Below are positions 34,743 to 43,905 of a stretch of DNA of 64,000 nt, in pieces (the stretch's first letter is position 1; each line of letters begins with the position of its first letter). The stretch comes from Massilia eurypsychrophila (lineage in GTDB: Bacteria > Pseudomonadota > Gammaproteobacteria > Burkholderiales > Burkholderiaceae_D). Under the pieces are notes generated by a model. It was not told the DNA's origin. It saw nothing but the letters and a program-made list of their open reading frames with translations, and ran no database searches. The stretch covers positions 62,001 through 126,000 of the forward strand of contig NZ_PDOC01000011.1 in NCBI RefSeq assembly GCF_002760655.1, read 5' to 3'. The translations under genes were made by a program, and so were the position numbers.

Positions 34743-34799
34743 CTACTGGTAGTTGCTGCCGAACACAATCGCTCGACCGTAAGCGAACTCTACCAGTAG
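34743..34799. promoter_or_regulatory. paired CTACNNGTAG dyads
   Basis: CTACTGGTAG at 34743-34752 and CTACCAGTAG at 34790-34799 are each a CTAC-NN-GTAG dyad followed by TTG. Their starts are 47 bp apart, and they lie just upstream of the decarboxylase-like gene. The spacing and sequence suit a dimeric regulator at its promoter. Confidence 0.5.
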
Positions 34800-34849
34800 T
34801 TGACTCGCGCACGATACGGCCTGCGCATTTCTGCGGCAGCCGGTCCGCC

Positions 34850-36514
34850 TCAGTGGCCCGCTGTGGTCACCGCGCCGATGCCGGTTTCCGAACGCACTTC
34901 CTGCGCCTCGTAGCCGAGCCGGTCAATGCGCGCCCGCTCGCTGCGATCGAGCACCGAGAACAGCCAGATGCCGACAAACCCGGCGGTCATCGAAAACAGC
35001 GCCGGCGACTGGTACGGAAAGATCGCCGTCTTGTAATGGAGCACATCGACCCACACCGATTTCGACAAGACCGTCAGGCCCACCGCGGTAAACAGGCCGA
35101 GGAAGCCGCCGATGGTGGCGCCGCGCGTCGTGCAGTCTTTCCACAGCACCGACATGAACAGCACCGGAAAGTTGGCCGATGCGGCGATGGCGAACGCCAG
35201 CGACACCATGTAGGCGATGTTCTGCTTCTCGAACACGATGCCCAGCACCACTGCGACGACGCCCAGCGCCACCGTCGTCAGGCGCGACACGCGCAGTTCG
35301 TTGGTGCTGGTGGCCCGGCCTTTCATGAAAACGGTCGCGTACAGGTCGTGCGAAACGGCCGACGCCCCCGACAAGGTCAGGCCGGCGACCACCGCCAGGA
35401 TGGTGGCGAAGGCCACCGCCGACATGAAGCCGAGGAAGACGTTGCCGCCGACGGCGTTGGCCAGGTGGATTGCCGCCATGTTGTTGCCGCCCAGGAGCTT
35501 GCCGGTGGCGTCCATAAAGCCTGGATTGGTGCTCACCAGGACGATGGCGCCGAAGCCGATAATGAACGTCAGCACGTAGAAATACGCGATCCAGGTAGTG
35601 GCCCAGAACACCGATTTACGCGCTTCCTTGGCGCTCGGCACCGTGAAGAAGCGCATCAGGATGTGCGGCAGGCCGGCGGTGCCGAACATCAGCGCCATGC
35701 CGAACGAGATGGCGGAGATGGGATCGGTGATGAAGGTGCCGGGGCCCATGATGGCCTGGGCCTTCGGGTGCACCTCGACCGCCTTGGCGAACAGCGCCTC
35801 AGGGCTGAAGTTGAACTGCGCCAATACCGCCAGCGCCATGAAGGTGGCGCCCGACAGCAGCATGCCGGCCTTGATGATTTGCACCCAGGTGGTAGCCGTC
35901 ATGCCGCCGAACAGCACGTACACCATCATCAAGGTGCCGACGATGACGACGGCGATCCAGTACTCGAGGCCGAACAGCAGCTTGATCAGCTGGCCGGCGC
36001 CGACCATCTGGGCGATCAGGTAGAACGCGACGACGACGAGGGTGCCGGAAGCGGCGAAGGCGCGGATGGGTGTTTGGGCAAAGCGGTAGGCGGCGACGTC
36101 GGCAAACGTGAAGCGGCCCAGGTTGCGCAGCCGTTCGGCCATCAGGAAGGTGATGACCGGCCAGCCGACCAGAAAGCCGATCGAGTAGATCAGGCCGTCG
36201 TAGCCGTTGAGGAACACGGCCGAAGAAATGCCGAGGAAGGACGCGGCCGACATGTAGTCGCCGGCAATGGCCAGGCCGTTCTGGAAGCCGGTGATGCCGC
36301 CGCCGGCGGTGTAGAAGTCGGCCGCCGACTTGGTTTTGGCCGCCGCCCACTTGGTGATGAACAGCGTCAGCACGACGAACGCGCCGAACATCGCGATGGC
36401 GGTCCAGTTGCGCGGCTGCTGTTCGGTGGCGCCGATGACGTCGGCGGCGCCGGCCAGGCCGGCAGCGGTGAGCAGAAGGAGGGCGGCGCCGCCTTGCGCG
36501 ATGTGCGGCTTCAC
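34850..36514 (-). CDS. actP: cation/acetate symporter ActP
   Basis: This 554-residue sodium:solute symporter family permease takes up acetate and related short monocarboxylates. It has an N-terminal signal-like helix, about 13 TM helices and the characteristic segments [34 protein letters not shown] and [14 protein letters not shown]. coli ActP is 549 residues. The GTG start at 36514 overlaps the stop of the DUF485 gene (GTGA), as in many actP operons, so the two proteins are co-translated. No acs gene is within the window. Confidence 0.92.
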   Translation of the reverse strand: MKPHIAQGGAALLLLTAAGLAGAADVIGATEQQPRNWTAIAMFGAFVVLTLFITKWAAAKTKSAADFYTAGGGITGFQNGLAIAGDYMSAASFLGISSAVFLNGYDGLIYSIGFLVGWPVITFLMAERLRNLGRFTFADVAAYRFAQTPIRAFAASGTLVVVAFYLIAQMVGAGQLIKLLFGLEYWIAVVIVGTLMMVYVLFGGMTATTWVQIIKAGMLLSGATFMALAVLAQFNFSPEALFAKAVEVHPKAQAIMGPGTFITDPISAISFGMALMFGTAGLPHILMRFFTVPSAKEARKSVFWATTWIAYFYVLTFIIGFGAIVLVSTNPGFMDATGKLLGGNNMAAIHLANAVGGNVFLGFMSAVAFATILAVVAGLTLSGASAVSHDLYATVFMKGRATSTNELRVSRLTTVALGVVAVVLGIVFEKQNIAYMVSLAFAIAASANFPVLFMSVLWKDCTTRGATIGGFLGLFTAVGLTVLSKSVWVDVLHYKTAIFPYQSPALFSMTAGFVGIWLFSVLDRSERARIDRLGYEAQEVRSETGIGAVTTAGH

Positions 36515-36816
36515 AGCACCTCCCTGCGGATAGCGTCGGTCAATTCGTCGAACTGCTGGTTGGCGCGCCAGACGTAAATGCCGGTGACGAGCACGGTGAA
36601 TACGATGACAAACAGGCCGACCGGGATGCCCCACGTCAGCACGCCGGCGCCGACGCGGGCGGCCAGCAGCTCCTTGTTGAAGGCGATCAGCAGGATGAAG
36701 CCGTAGTAGACGACCATCATCATCGCCGTCAGTGTCCAGCCGAACACCGTGCGGATGTGCACCAGCTTCTGGTAGTTCGGGTTCGCTACGATCTTCTGTA
36801 CAAGGTCTTCTTCCAT
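36511..36816 (-). CDS. DUF485 membrane protein, ActP partner
   Basis: This 101-residue inner-membrane protein has two TM helices (about 25-48 and 60-85) and the DUF485 pattern [18 protein letters not shown] and [24 protein letters not shown], like E. coli YjcH. It precedes actP and its stop overlaps the actP GTG. The family is found next to ActP in many bacteria and is presumed to assist it. The promoter of the pair should lie within 36817-36968, a 152-base gap where I see no clear motif. Confidence 0.9.
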   Translation of the reverse strand: MEEDLVQKIVANPNYQKLVHIRTVFGWTLTAMMMVVYYGFILLIAFNKELLAARVGAGVLTWGIPVGLFVIVFTVLVTGIYVWRANQQFDELTDAIRREVL

Positions 36817-36968
36817 GGCAGCCCCCGATATTGCGCGCCGCTTCTGCGACAGTACAGACGCGCGTTCAATATCGTATTGACCCTGCCGGCAGCCTCACAG
36901 TTCCCGCTTGCCGGCGCCGATGCCACAATTTTTGCGCGCGGCGGGACGGAGCCGTGTTTTGGCCCAGC

Positions 36969-37709
36969 TTAAATCTTCCGCACCTGCGCCGAAATTGCCT
37001 TCATGTTGCGCTCGTTGCGCTCGCTGTAGCGGTCGGTCAGATAGTCGGTGCGGCCGCGCGTCAGCAAGGTGAACTTGTACAGTTCTTCCATCACGTCGAC
37101 CACCCGATCGTAGTAGCCTGACGGCTTCATGCGTCCGGCCTCGTCGAACTCCTCGTACGCCTTCGGCACCGACGACTGGTTGGGGATGGTAAACATGCGC
37201 ATCCAGCGCCCCAGCAGCCGCAGCGTATTGACGACGTTGAACGACTGCGAGCCGCCGCACACCTGCATCACGGCCAGCGTGCGTCCCTGGCTCGGACGCA
37301 GCGCGCCTTGTTCCAGCGGGATCCAGTCGATCTGGTTCTTCATCACCGCAGTAATGGCGCCGTGCCGTTCCGGGCTGCACCACACCTGGCCTTCCGACCA
37401 CAACGACAATGCGCGCAGCTCAACAACTTTCGGGTGTGTCTCCGGTACGCTGCCGGCCATCGGCAATTCGCTCGGATCGAAGATACGCACTTCGGCGCCG
37501 AAATACTCGAGAATGCGCGCCGCCTCAAACGTCAGCAAGCGGCTGAACGAACGTTCGCGCAGCGACCCGTACAGCATCAGGATGCGCGGCGGGTGGTCAA
37601 GACAGCCAGTCGGCGCGAGCTTGTCAATATCCGGGATATCGAACTGCTCGGGGCGAATGTTGGGCAGATCCGCGATCTTATCCATGCTGAACTCGCTTTC
37701 CCAGCTCAT
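36969..37709 (-). CDS. arsH: ArsH NADPH-dependent FMN reductase
   Basis: This 246-residue flavoprotein of the ars operon oxidises trivalent organoarsenicals and reduces quinones or metals in characterised homologues. The flavodoxin-like signature [11 protein letters not shown], the motif [24 protein letters not shown] and RYSERNE are all ArsH-specific. It is the last gene of the leftward operon. ATG 37709 overlaps the reading frame of the collapsed arsC; an ATG at 37685 (MDKIADL) would begin almost at that gene's stop and is a possible alternative. The N-terminal residues MSWESEFS may therefore not be translated. Confidence 0.92.
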   Translation of the reverse strand: MSWESEFSMDKIADLPNIRPEQFDIPDIDKLAPTGCLDHPPRILMLYGSLRERSFSRLLTFEAARILEYFGAEVRIFDPSELPMAGSVPETHPKVVELRALSLWSEGQVWCSPERHGAITAVMKNQIDWIPLEQGALRPSQGRTLAVMQVCGGSQSFNVVNTLRLLGRWMRMFTIPNQSSVPKAYEEFDEAGRMKPSGYYDRVVDVMEELYKFTLLTRGRTDYLTDRYSERNERNMKAISAQVRKI

Positions 37710-37806
37710 CGATCACGCGTTCGGCGTCTTCTTTGGCGTTACGAATAAGGGCCAGGGTATTACGCGAGGCGCCGCAATCCGGGTTGTGGTAAATCGTCAC
37801 GGTCAT
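37678..37806 (-). pseudogene. arsC (glutaredoxin type) with internal in-frame deletion
   Basis: This 42-residue ORF reads MTVTIYHNPDCGASRNTLAL IRNA and then directly [15 protein letters not shown] and QHG. The first 24 residues are the N-terminus of a glutaredoxin-dependent arsenate reductase with the catalytic Cys11. The last part matches the extreme C-terminus of the same family (KEDGE.VID..GKRV). About 95 central residues are missing, and the join at about 37734 keeps the frame. GGAGA lies 8 bases before the ATG, so the remnant should be translated. It lacks the arginines and most of the fold needed for catalysis. The gene lies between arsB and arsH and its end overlaps the arsH start. Confidence 0.8.
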
Positions 37807-37819
37807 GCAGATTTCTCCA

Positions 37820-39100
37820 TCAGGAAAGGCGCAAAGCGAGTGCCGCCAGAGTAAGTACGAGCACCGGCAGCGTCAAAACGATGCCAACGCGGAAGTAATA
37901 GCCCCATGAGATCTTGATGTCCTTGCTCTCCAGGACATGCAGCCATAGCAGCGTCGCCAGGCTGCCGATGGGTGTGATCTTCGGCCCAAGATCGCTGCCA
38001 ATGACATTCGCGTAGACCATGGCTTCACGCACCACGCCTTGCGATGTCGTGGCATCGATCGATAGAGCGCCGATCAAGACGGTCGGCATGTTGTTCATGA
38101 TCGACGAGAGAATTGCCGTGATCAGCCCCGTGCCCAGGGCAGCGCCCCATACGCCGTACCTGGCGCATTCGTTGAGTACGGTTGCGAGATAGTCGGTCAT
38201 GCCAGCATTGCGCAGGCCGTACACGACCAGATACATACCCAGTGAGAAAATAACGACTTGCCAGGGTGCGTTGCTCAGTACTTCGCGTGTCGCAATCTTG
38301 TGTCCGCGCGCGGCCACCGCGAGGAGCAGGGCGGCGCCCGCTGCCGCCACAGCACTGATGGGCACGCCAAGACGCTCCAGCCAGAAAAACCCGACCAGCA
38401 GCAGGCCGAGTACCCACCATCCGGTGACGAAGGTGGCACGGTCATGGATTGCTTCATCCGGCGTGCGCAGTTGGGCCACATCGTAATTGGCCGGTATATC
38501 CTTGCGAAAGAACCACATCAGCATTCCCAGCGTCGCCGCAACCGAGACCAGGTTCACCGGCACCATCACCGCGGCGTAGCGTCCAAAACTGATGTTGAAA
38601 TAGTCGGCCGACACGATATTTACCAGGTTCGACACCACCAGCGGCAAGCTTGCCGTGTCGGCGATGAAGCCGGCCGCCATTACATAGGCCAGCGTTGCTT
38701 TGGCCGAGAAGCGCAGTGCACGCAGCATGGCGATCACGATGGGAGTGAGGATCAGGGCGGCGCCGTCGTTGGCAAATAGCGCAGCGACCGAGGCGCCCAG
38801 CAACACGAGCAGCACGAACAGGCGCTTGCCGCTGCCCCGTCCCCAACGTGCGACGTGCAGCGCTGCCCACTCGAAAAAACCCGCCTTGTCGAGCAGGAGG
38901 CTGATGATGATCACGGCGACGAACGTTCCGGTAGCGTTCCATACGATGTGCCAGACCACCGGGATATCGGCGACGTGGATCACCCCGGCCAGCAGGGCGA
39001 CGAGGGCGCCGGCGCTTGCGCTCCATCCGATACCAAGGCCGCGCGGCTGCCAGATTACGAGGATCAAGGTGACGAGGAAAATGAGGAACGCAAGAAGCAC
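37820..39100 (-). CDS. arsB: ArsB arsenite efflux permease
   Basis: This 426-residue inner-membrane arsenite/antimonite exporter of the ArsB/NhaD type (not Acr3) has about 12 TM helices. The hallmark regions are [41 protein letters not shown] and [17 protein letters not shown]. coli ArsB is 429 residues. It follows the two arsC genes after 72 bp and precedes the collapsed arsC by 13 bp. No arsA gene is present, so the protein should work as a proton-driven carrier. Confidence 0.93.
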   Translation of the reverse strand: MLLAFLIFLVTLILVIWQPRGLGIGWSASAGALVALLAGVIHVADIPVVWHIVWNATGTFVAVIIISLLLDKAGFFEWAALHVARWGRGSGKRLFVLLVLLGASVAALFANDGAALILTPIVIAMLRALRFSAKATLAYVMAAGFIADTASLPLVVSNLVNIVSADYFNISFGRYAAVMVPVNLVSVAATLGMLMWFFRKDIPANYDVAQLRTPDEAIHDRATFVTGWWVLGLLLVGFFWLERLGVPISAVAAAGAALLLAVAARGHKIATREVLSNAPWQVVIFSLGMYLVVYGLRNAGMTDYLATVLNECARYGVWGAALGTGLITAILSSIMNNMPTVLIGALSIDATTSQGVVREAMVYANVIGSDLGPKITPIGSLATLLWLHVLESKDIKISWGYYFRVGIVLTLPVLVLTLAALALRLS

Positions 39101-39172
39101 GGCTGGCCTTGAAAGTAATGTCGATGAGAATGTGGAACCGGCCCACGGGCCAGGCGAAAACCAGTGGCCCGA

Positions 39173-39652
39173 TCAGGCCAGGATGGTGCCGATCCGGTCG
39201 AGTTCAGTCTTCAGTGCGGCCTTGTCGTTGGCCAGGTCGGCCAGGGGCAGCGCAAGAAATGCTTCGATGCGCGCGCGGATGATGCGATAGGTCTGCTCGA
39301 AAGCGCTGTTGATTTCCTCCTCCGTGCCGACGATGTGGCCGGGATCGTCGACGCCCCAGTGCGTACGCAGCACCGGGCCCAGATAGGCCGGGCAGGTTTC
39401 GCCAGCGGCGCTTCCGCACACTGTGACGACAATATCGGGTGTCACCGGCAGCTCGTCCCACGACTTGCTGTAGTAGCCCTGCGTCGACATGCCTTTGCTG
39501 TGCAAAAGCGCCACGGCGCGTGGGTGGAGCTTGCCGGCCGGCTGGCTGCCGGCGCTGATCGCCTTCAGCCCGGACGGCGCCAGGTGGTTGAAGATTGCTT
39601 CAGAGAGGATGGAGCGGCAAGAGTTGCCGGTGCAAAGAAAGAGAATGTTCAT
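39173..39652 (-). CDS. arsC: arsenate reductase, thioredoxin-linked (LMW-PTP fold)
   Basis: This 159-residue arsenate reductase is of the low-molecular-weight phosphatase fold. The P-loop C7-TGNSC-R13 is followed by S14, and the second cysteine pair is VCGSAAGETC (VTVCGSAAGETCPAY), as needed for thioredoxin-linked recycling. The C-terminus carries GVDDPGHIVGTEEE. It starts at ATG 39652, 19 bp after the stop of a second paralogue; a longer frame from 39706 would overlap that gene. It is about 40% like its neighbour by eye, so the pair is not a recent duplication. Confidence 0.9.
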   Translation of the reverse strand: MNILFLCTGNSCRSILSEAIFNHLAPSGLKAISAGSQPAGKLHPRAVALLHSKGMSTQGYYSKSWDELPVTPDIVVTVCGSAAGETCPAYLGPVLRTHWGVDDPGHIVGTEEEINSAFEQTYRIIRARIEAFLALPLADLANDKAALKTELDRIGTILA

Positions 39653-39671
39653 AGGGGCTTTGGGGTGACAA

Positions 39672-40172
39672 TTAAACAGGGGTAGTGCCGATGGTCTGGA
39701 TTTCACGCTGGATCGCGTTTTTTTCCAGCATGTGCAGAGGCAGGCTCAGAAAAATGTTCACGCGTGTCATGATCTGGCGGAAGATGCGATGGAAAGCGGC
39801 GCGCTTTTCCTCATCGGTTCCGACTACTGCCGCAGGGTCTTCGAAACCCCAGTGCGCCGACATGGGATGGCCGGGCCAGTAAGGACATACCTCGCCGGCG
39901 GCGTTGTCGCAAACGGTGAAAATGAAATCCATGTGCGGCGCGGCCGGCGTCGCAAATTCATCCCAGCTTTTGCTGCGCAGCTGCTCGATTGGATACCCCG
40001 TTTCCGTCACCAGCTCAAGGGCAAATGGGTTGACCGCGCCGCCAGGGGAACTGCCGGCTGAAAAGCCGCGGAAGCGGCCCTTGGCCATCGTCGTCAACAA
40101 CGCTTCGGCCATGATGCTGCGGGCCGAGTTGCCGGTGCAGAGGAATAGTACGTTGTAAATTTTCTCTTGCAT
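39672..40172 (-). CDS. arsC: arsenate reductase, thioredoxin-linked (second copy)
   Basis: This 166-residue paralogue of the next gene has P-loop C12-TGNSA-R18 and the cysteine pair VCDNAAGEVC. The C-terminus is longer and ends NAIQREIQTIGTTPV. The order arsR-arsC-arsC-arsB is common in Betaproteobacteria. It follows arsR by 13 bp. Two such reductases together with a dead glutaredoxin-type arsC suggest that the thioredoxin system has taken over arsenate reduction. Confidence 0.9.
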   Translation of the reverse strand: MQEKIYNVLFLCTGNSARSIMAEALLTTMAKGRFRGFSAGSSPGGAVNPFALELVTETGYPIEQLRSKSWDEFATPAAPHMDFIFTVCDNAAGEVCPYWPGHPMSAHWGFEDPAAVVGTDEEKRAAFHRIFRQIMTRVNIFLSLPLHMLEKNAIQREIQTIGTTPV

Positions 40173-40185
40173 GGGAAACTCCGGA

Positions 40186-40515
40186 TCAGGTGGGCGATTT
40201 CGAGGTGTCGCGAGCTATGGGGCCGCAAGGGACGCCGCCGCAGCAATTTTCGGTCAGGTAGCCGATCAGACTATTCATGACAACGACATCGGTCGAGTAA
40301 ATGATGAAGCGGCCTTCGCTGCGCGAAGTGATAAGCCTGGCGTGCGAGAGCTCCTTCAAGTGAAACGACAGCGAAGAAGGCGCGATGTCGAGTTGCTCGG
40401 CGATCCTGGTCGCAGCCATTCCTTCGGGACCCACTTGTACCATCAGCCGAAAAATGGCGAGCCGGCTCTCTTGGGCGATGGCGGACAAGGCCGTCAACAC
40501 TTCCTTGGTATCCAT
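40186..40515 (-). CDS. arsR: ArsR-family arsenic-responsive repressor
   Basis: This 109-residue winged-helix SmtB/ArsR repressor has the helix-turn-helix in ATRIAEQLDIAPSSLSFHLKEL. A Cys-rich C-terminal segment (ENCCGGVPCGP) is a likely As(III) site, unlike the E. coli helix-3 CVC motif. I chose ATG 40515 (MDTKEV) because GGAAG lies about 8 bases upstream; ATG 40530 adds five residues. It is the first gene of the operon and its own promoter carries two matching 16-bp dyads, so it should be autoregulated and release DNA on binding arsenite. Confidence 0.9.
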   Translation of the reverse strand: MDTKEVLTALSAIAQESRLAIFRLMVQVGPEGMAATRIAEQLDIAPSSLSFHLKELSHARLITSRSEGRFIIYSTDVVVMNSLIGYLTENCCGGVPCGPIARDTSKSPT

Positions 40516-40532
40516 ATGATTCACTTCCATTA

Positions 40533-40590
40533 TTCAGTAATTATCGAAGTATTTTAGCTTAGAAGCTTCAACGATTCAAATATTATCGAA
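40533..40590 (-). promoter_or_regulatory. arsR promoter with two operator copies
   Basis: On the minus strand, TTGAAT (40574-40579) and TAAAAT (40551-40556) are 17 bases apart, a good sigma-70 pair. Two 16-bp sites flank it: TTCGATAATATTTGAA (40575-40590) over the -35 and TTCGATAATTACTGAA (40533-40548) just past the -10. They share 13 of 16 bases and are 42 bp apart. Confidence 0.75.
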
Positions 40591-40656
40591 TCATTGTGAC
40601 AGTGTCGTGACGTCTTTCAGGCACGCTGGCTTAGCACGACGGTCTTAGTGCCAACT

Positions 40657-40690
40657 AAAAAAAAAAGCGTCGCGCCCGCCATTGGCGGAC
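40657..40690 (-). terminator. terminator of the pao operon
   Basis: Reading leftward after the molybdopterin-subunit stop, a CCGCC/GGCGG hairpin (40676-40688) is followed about 10 bases later by a run of ten T on the RNA strand (40657-40666). The gap between stem and T-run is longer than ideal. Confidence 0.5.
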
Positions 40691-40742
40691 CCGACTTCCT
40701 GCAGAGGCTCGCATCCCTGCCGAGCCTCAAGCTGCGCGGCGC

Positions 40743-42947
40743 TTAGATGATCGCCGGCAGTTTCGGCAGCAGCTTGTCGAGCGTGATCGGATACTCGCGC
40801 ACCCGCACCCCCGTCGCGTTGTAGATTGCATTTGCAATCGCCGCGCCCACGCCGCAGATGCCGAGCTCGCCTACGCCCTTCGCCTTCATCGGCGACGACA
40901 TCGGGTCGGTCTCGTCCAGGAAAATGACTTCCTGGTGCGGGATGTCCGAATGCACCGGCACCTCGTAGCTGGCCAGGTCATGGTTGACGAAGAAACCGAA
41001 GTCCTGCCGCTTGTCGACATACAGCTCCTCCATCAGCGCCGCGCCGACGCCCATCGTCATCGCGCCGATCACCTGGCTGCGCGCCGACTTCGGATTGAGG
41101 ATGCGCCCGGCCGCGCAGACGGCCAGCATGCGCCGCACCCGCGTCTCGCCCGTGAAGGCATCGACTGCCACTTCGACGAAGTGGGCACCAAACGTCGACT
41201 GCTGGAACTTTTTGTCGAGGTCGCCGTATTCCATGAAGTCCTCGGCCACCAACGGGCCGCTGGCGGCCGCCTGGCGCAAGGGCAGGGAGCGGCCGCCCGA
41301 TTTCACCATGCCATCGGCAAACTCCACATCGGCAGCAGGCAGCCCCAGCTTTTCGGCCACCGCGGTGCGCATCTTGACGCAGGCGGCGTACACGCCGGCG
41401 GTCGAACTGTTGGCGCCCCACTGGCCGCCGGAGCCGGCCGAGACGGGAAAGTCCGAGTCGCCCAGCTTGACGGCCACCATGTTCAGCGGCACACCCATCA
41501 TTTCGGCGGCCGTCTGGGCAATGATGGTGTAACTGCCGGTGCCGATGTCGGTCATGTCGGTTTCGACCGTCACCAGGCCGTTCGCGTCGAGGCGGATGCG
41601 CGCGGCCGACTTCATCACCAGGTTGTTGCGGAGAGCGGAGGCCACGCCCATGCCGATCAGCCATTGGCCTTCGCGCACCGTGCCCGGCACCGGGTCGCGC
41701 TTGTTCCAGCCGAAGCGCTCGGCGCCGCTGCGCATGCAGTCGATCAGGCGGCGCTGCGAGAAGCGGCGGTCCGGCTTTTCAGGATCGACCTTGGTGTCGT
41801 TGAGGATGCGAAACGTCACCGGATCGATCTTCAGCTTTTCTGCCATCTCGTCCATGGCGATTTCGAGCGCCATCATGCCCGGCGCCTCGCCCGGTGCGCG
41901 CATCGCATTGCCTTCTGGCAGGTCGAGCACGGCCAGGCGCATCGACGTCATGCGGTTCGGGCCGGCATAGAGCAGGCGAGTCTGCAGCACGGCGACTTCG
42001 AGGTTGCCGCCGGGCAGGTCGCCGGACCACGATTCATGGCCTATCGACGTGATCTTGCCGTCGCGGCTGGCGCCAATGCGGATGCGCTGGATCGTCGCCG
42101 GCCGGTGCGTCGTGTTATTGATCATCATCGGCCGCGGCAGCGCCACCTTGACCGGCCGCTTGACCGCGCGCGCGCCGAGCGCGGCCAGCACCGCCTCGGC
42201 GCGCAAGAACAGCTTGCCGCCGAAGCCGCCGCCGATGAACGGCGATATCAGGCGCACGTTTTCCTTCGGCACGCCGAGCGTCTTGGCCAGGTCGCCGCGC
42301 GTCCAGTTGATCATCTGGTTCGACGTCCACACGGTCAGCTTGTCGCCTTCCCACGCGGCGATCGACGCGTGCGGCTCCATCATCGCGTGCGACTGGTCGG
42401 GCGTGGTGTAGGTGGCATCGAGCTTGACCGGCGCCGCGGCGAATGCGCCGGCGAAGTTGCCGAACTTCGAATCGGGCTGGTCTTTCTTGGGCTTCTTGGC
42501 GGTATCTTTTGCCTTGGCCAGGTCGTAGGCGCCGCTGGCCTTGATGTACTTCACGCGCACCAGGCTGGCGGCGGCGCGCGCCTGTTCGAACGTTTCGGCC
42601 ACCACCAGCGCGACCGCCTGGTGATAGTGATCGACTTCGGGACCGGCCAGCAGCCTGGCGGTATTGAAGTCGCCCTTGCCGAGCTTGCCGGCGCTGTCGG
42701 CGGTGACGATGGTGAGCACGCCCGGCGCGCGGCGCGCCTCGGCCAGGTCGATCGAACCGATGCGGCCCTTCGATATGGCGGCGGCGACGACGTAGCCAAC
42801 CGCCGCATTCGGCGCGGCGGCGTGCTGTTCATGCGCATACAGGGCGGTGCCGGTGGTCTTCATCGGACCGTCGATGCGGTCGACCGGCTTGCCGACAATC
42901 TTCAGCTGGTCGATCGGATTGGTGGTGGCGGGAGTGGAAAATTTCAT
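40743..42947 (-). CDS. paoC: xanthine dehydrogenase-family molybdopterin subunit (PaoC-like)
   Basis: This 734-residue large subunit is of a periplasmic aldehyde oxidoreductase. It binds the molybdopterin cytosine dinucleotide cofactor. The motifs include FIGGGFGGKLFLRAEAVLA (Mo-cofactor), MRAPGEAPGMMALE and the active-site Glu in GVGELGICGVG near the C-terminus. E. coli PaoC is 732 residues. The N-terminus begins MKFSTPATTNPIDQ and has no signal sequence; export would be by hitchhiking with the Tat-bearing small subunit. The gap after the FAD subunit is 4 bp. No paoD/XdhC-type maturation gene is in the window. Confidence 0.9.
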   Translation of the reverse strand: MKFSTPATTNPIDQLKIVGKPVDRIDGPMKTTGTALYAHEQHAAAPNAAVGYVVAAAISKGRIGSIDLAEARRAPGVLTIVTADSAGKLGKGDFNTARLLAGPEVDHYHQAVALVVAETFEQARAAASLVRVKYIKASGAYDLAKAKDTAKKPKKDQPDSKFGNFAGAFAAAPVKLDATYTTPDQSHAMMEPHASIAAWEGDKLTVWTSNQMINWTRGDLAKTLGVPKENVRLISPFIGGGFGGKLFLRAEAVLAALGARAVKRPVKVALPRPMMINNTTHRPATIQRIRIGASRDGKITSIGHESWSGDLPGGNLEVAVLQTRLLYAGPNRMTSMRLAVLDLPEGNAMRAPGEAPGMMALEIAMDEMAEKLKIDPVTFRILNDTKVDPEKPDRRFSQRRLIDCMRSGAERFGWNKRDPVPGTVREGQWLIGMGVASALRNNLVMKSAARIRLDANGLVTVETDMTDIGTGSYTIIAQTAAEMMGVPLNMVAVKLGDSDFPVSAGSGGQWGANSSTAGVYAACVKMRTAVAEKLGLPAADVEFADGMVKSGGRSLPLRQAAASGPLVAEDFMEYGDLDKKFQQSTFGAHFVEVAVDAFTGETRVRRMLAVCAAGRILNPKSARSQVIGAMTMGVGAALMEELYVDKRQDFGFFVNHDLASYEVPVHSDIPHQEVIFLDETDPMSSPMKAKGVGELGICGVGAAIANAIYNATGVRVREYPITLDKLLPKLPAII

Positions 42948-42951
42948 GCGG

Positions 42952-43905
42952 TCAGCCTTTCTTCGCGTCCGCCAGCACGGCGGCGAGGGTCCGCTGGACC
43001 AGGATAGTTTTGAAGGCGTTGTGCGCCGTGGTCTTGCCGCCGGCCAGCATCTGGTCGGCAACGACTTTGGCGCCGCGCGGCAAGCTCGCTTCGGCCACCT
43101 CGACGCGCCACGGCTTGTGCGCCACGCCGCCGAGGGCGACACGGCCGCCGCCGTCGGGCTGGATGATGGCCGCCACCGAGACCAGCGCAAACGCGTACGA
43201 CGAACGGTCGCGCACCTTGCGGTAGACCTGCCGCCCGCCCACCGGTTTTGGCAGCTTGACGCTGGTGATCAGTTCGCCTGGCATCAGCGCGTTTTCGATA
43301 TGAGGCGTGTTGCCCGGCAGCTTATGGAAGTCGGCGATCGGAATCGTGCGCACCGAGCCGTCCGGGCGGATCGTTTCGATCTCGGCGTCGAGCACGCGCA
43401 TCGCGATCGCCATGTCGCTCGGGTGGGTGGCGATGCACGATTTGCTCGAACCGACGATGGCGTGGGTGCGGCTGATGCCGCCGATGGCGGAGCAGCCGCT
43501 GCCCGGCACGCGCTTGTTGCACGGCTGGTTGGTGTCGTAGAAATAGGCGCAGCGGGTGCGCTGCAGCAGGTTGCCCGACGTCGTGGCCTTGTTGCGCAGC
43601 TGCCCGGAAGCGCCCGACAGCAAGGCGCGCGACAGCACCGCGTAGTCGCGCCGCACGCGCAGGTCGGACGCCAGGTCGGTGTTGCGCACCAGGGCGCCGA
43701 TGCGCAGCGAGCCGTCGGCAAGCGCTTCGATCTTGTTCAGTGCCAGGCCGTTGACGTCGATCAGGTGGGTCGGCGTCTCGATTTCGAGCTTCATCAGGTC
43801 GAGCAGGTTGGTGCCGCCGGCGATGAACCTGGAGTTCGGGGTGCGCAGCGCGGCGGCGGCCGCTTCAGCCGGCGTGCTCGCGCGCTGATAGGTAAACGCC
43901 TTCAT
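42952..43905 (-). CDS. paoB: FAD-binding subunit (PaoB-like)
   Basis: This 317-residue middle subunit is of the three-subunit aldehyde dehydrogenase. FAD-binding motif [14 protein letters not shown] lies near residue 27. The additional Cys-rich insertion [23 protein letters not shown] is where PaoB holds an extra [4Fe-4S] cluster, separating it from plain CoxM/XdhB subunits. The start ATG overlaps the paoA stop as ATGA (43902-43905). It would pass electrons between the molybdenum site and its acceptor together with the 2Fe-2S subunit. Confidence 0.9.
   Translation of the reverse strand: MKAFTYQRASTPAEAAAAALRTPNSRFIAGGTNLLDLMKLEIETPTHLIDVNGLALNKIEALADGSLRIGALVRNTDLASDLRVRRDYAVLSRALLSGASGQLRNKATTSGNLLQRTRCAYFYDTNQPCNKRVPGSGCSAIGGISRTHAIVGSSKSCIATHPSDMAIAMRVLDAEIETIRPDGSVRTIPIADFHKLPGNTPHIENALMPGELITSVKLPKPVGGRQVYRKVRDRSSYAFALVSVAAIIQPDGGGRVALGGVAHKPWRVEVAEASLPRGAKVVADQMLAGGKTTAHNAFKTILVQRTLAAVLADAKKG

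Noticed and set aside
33359-36577. A 1072-codon plus-strand open frame opposite the decarboxylase-like and actP genes
   Set aside because: Same reason: both minus-strand genes have conserved motifs and the long frame is a shadow.
40935-43007. A 690-codon plus-strand frame opposite paoC
   Set aside because: paoC shows the Mo-cofactor motifs and the active-site Glu; the opposite frame shows none.
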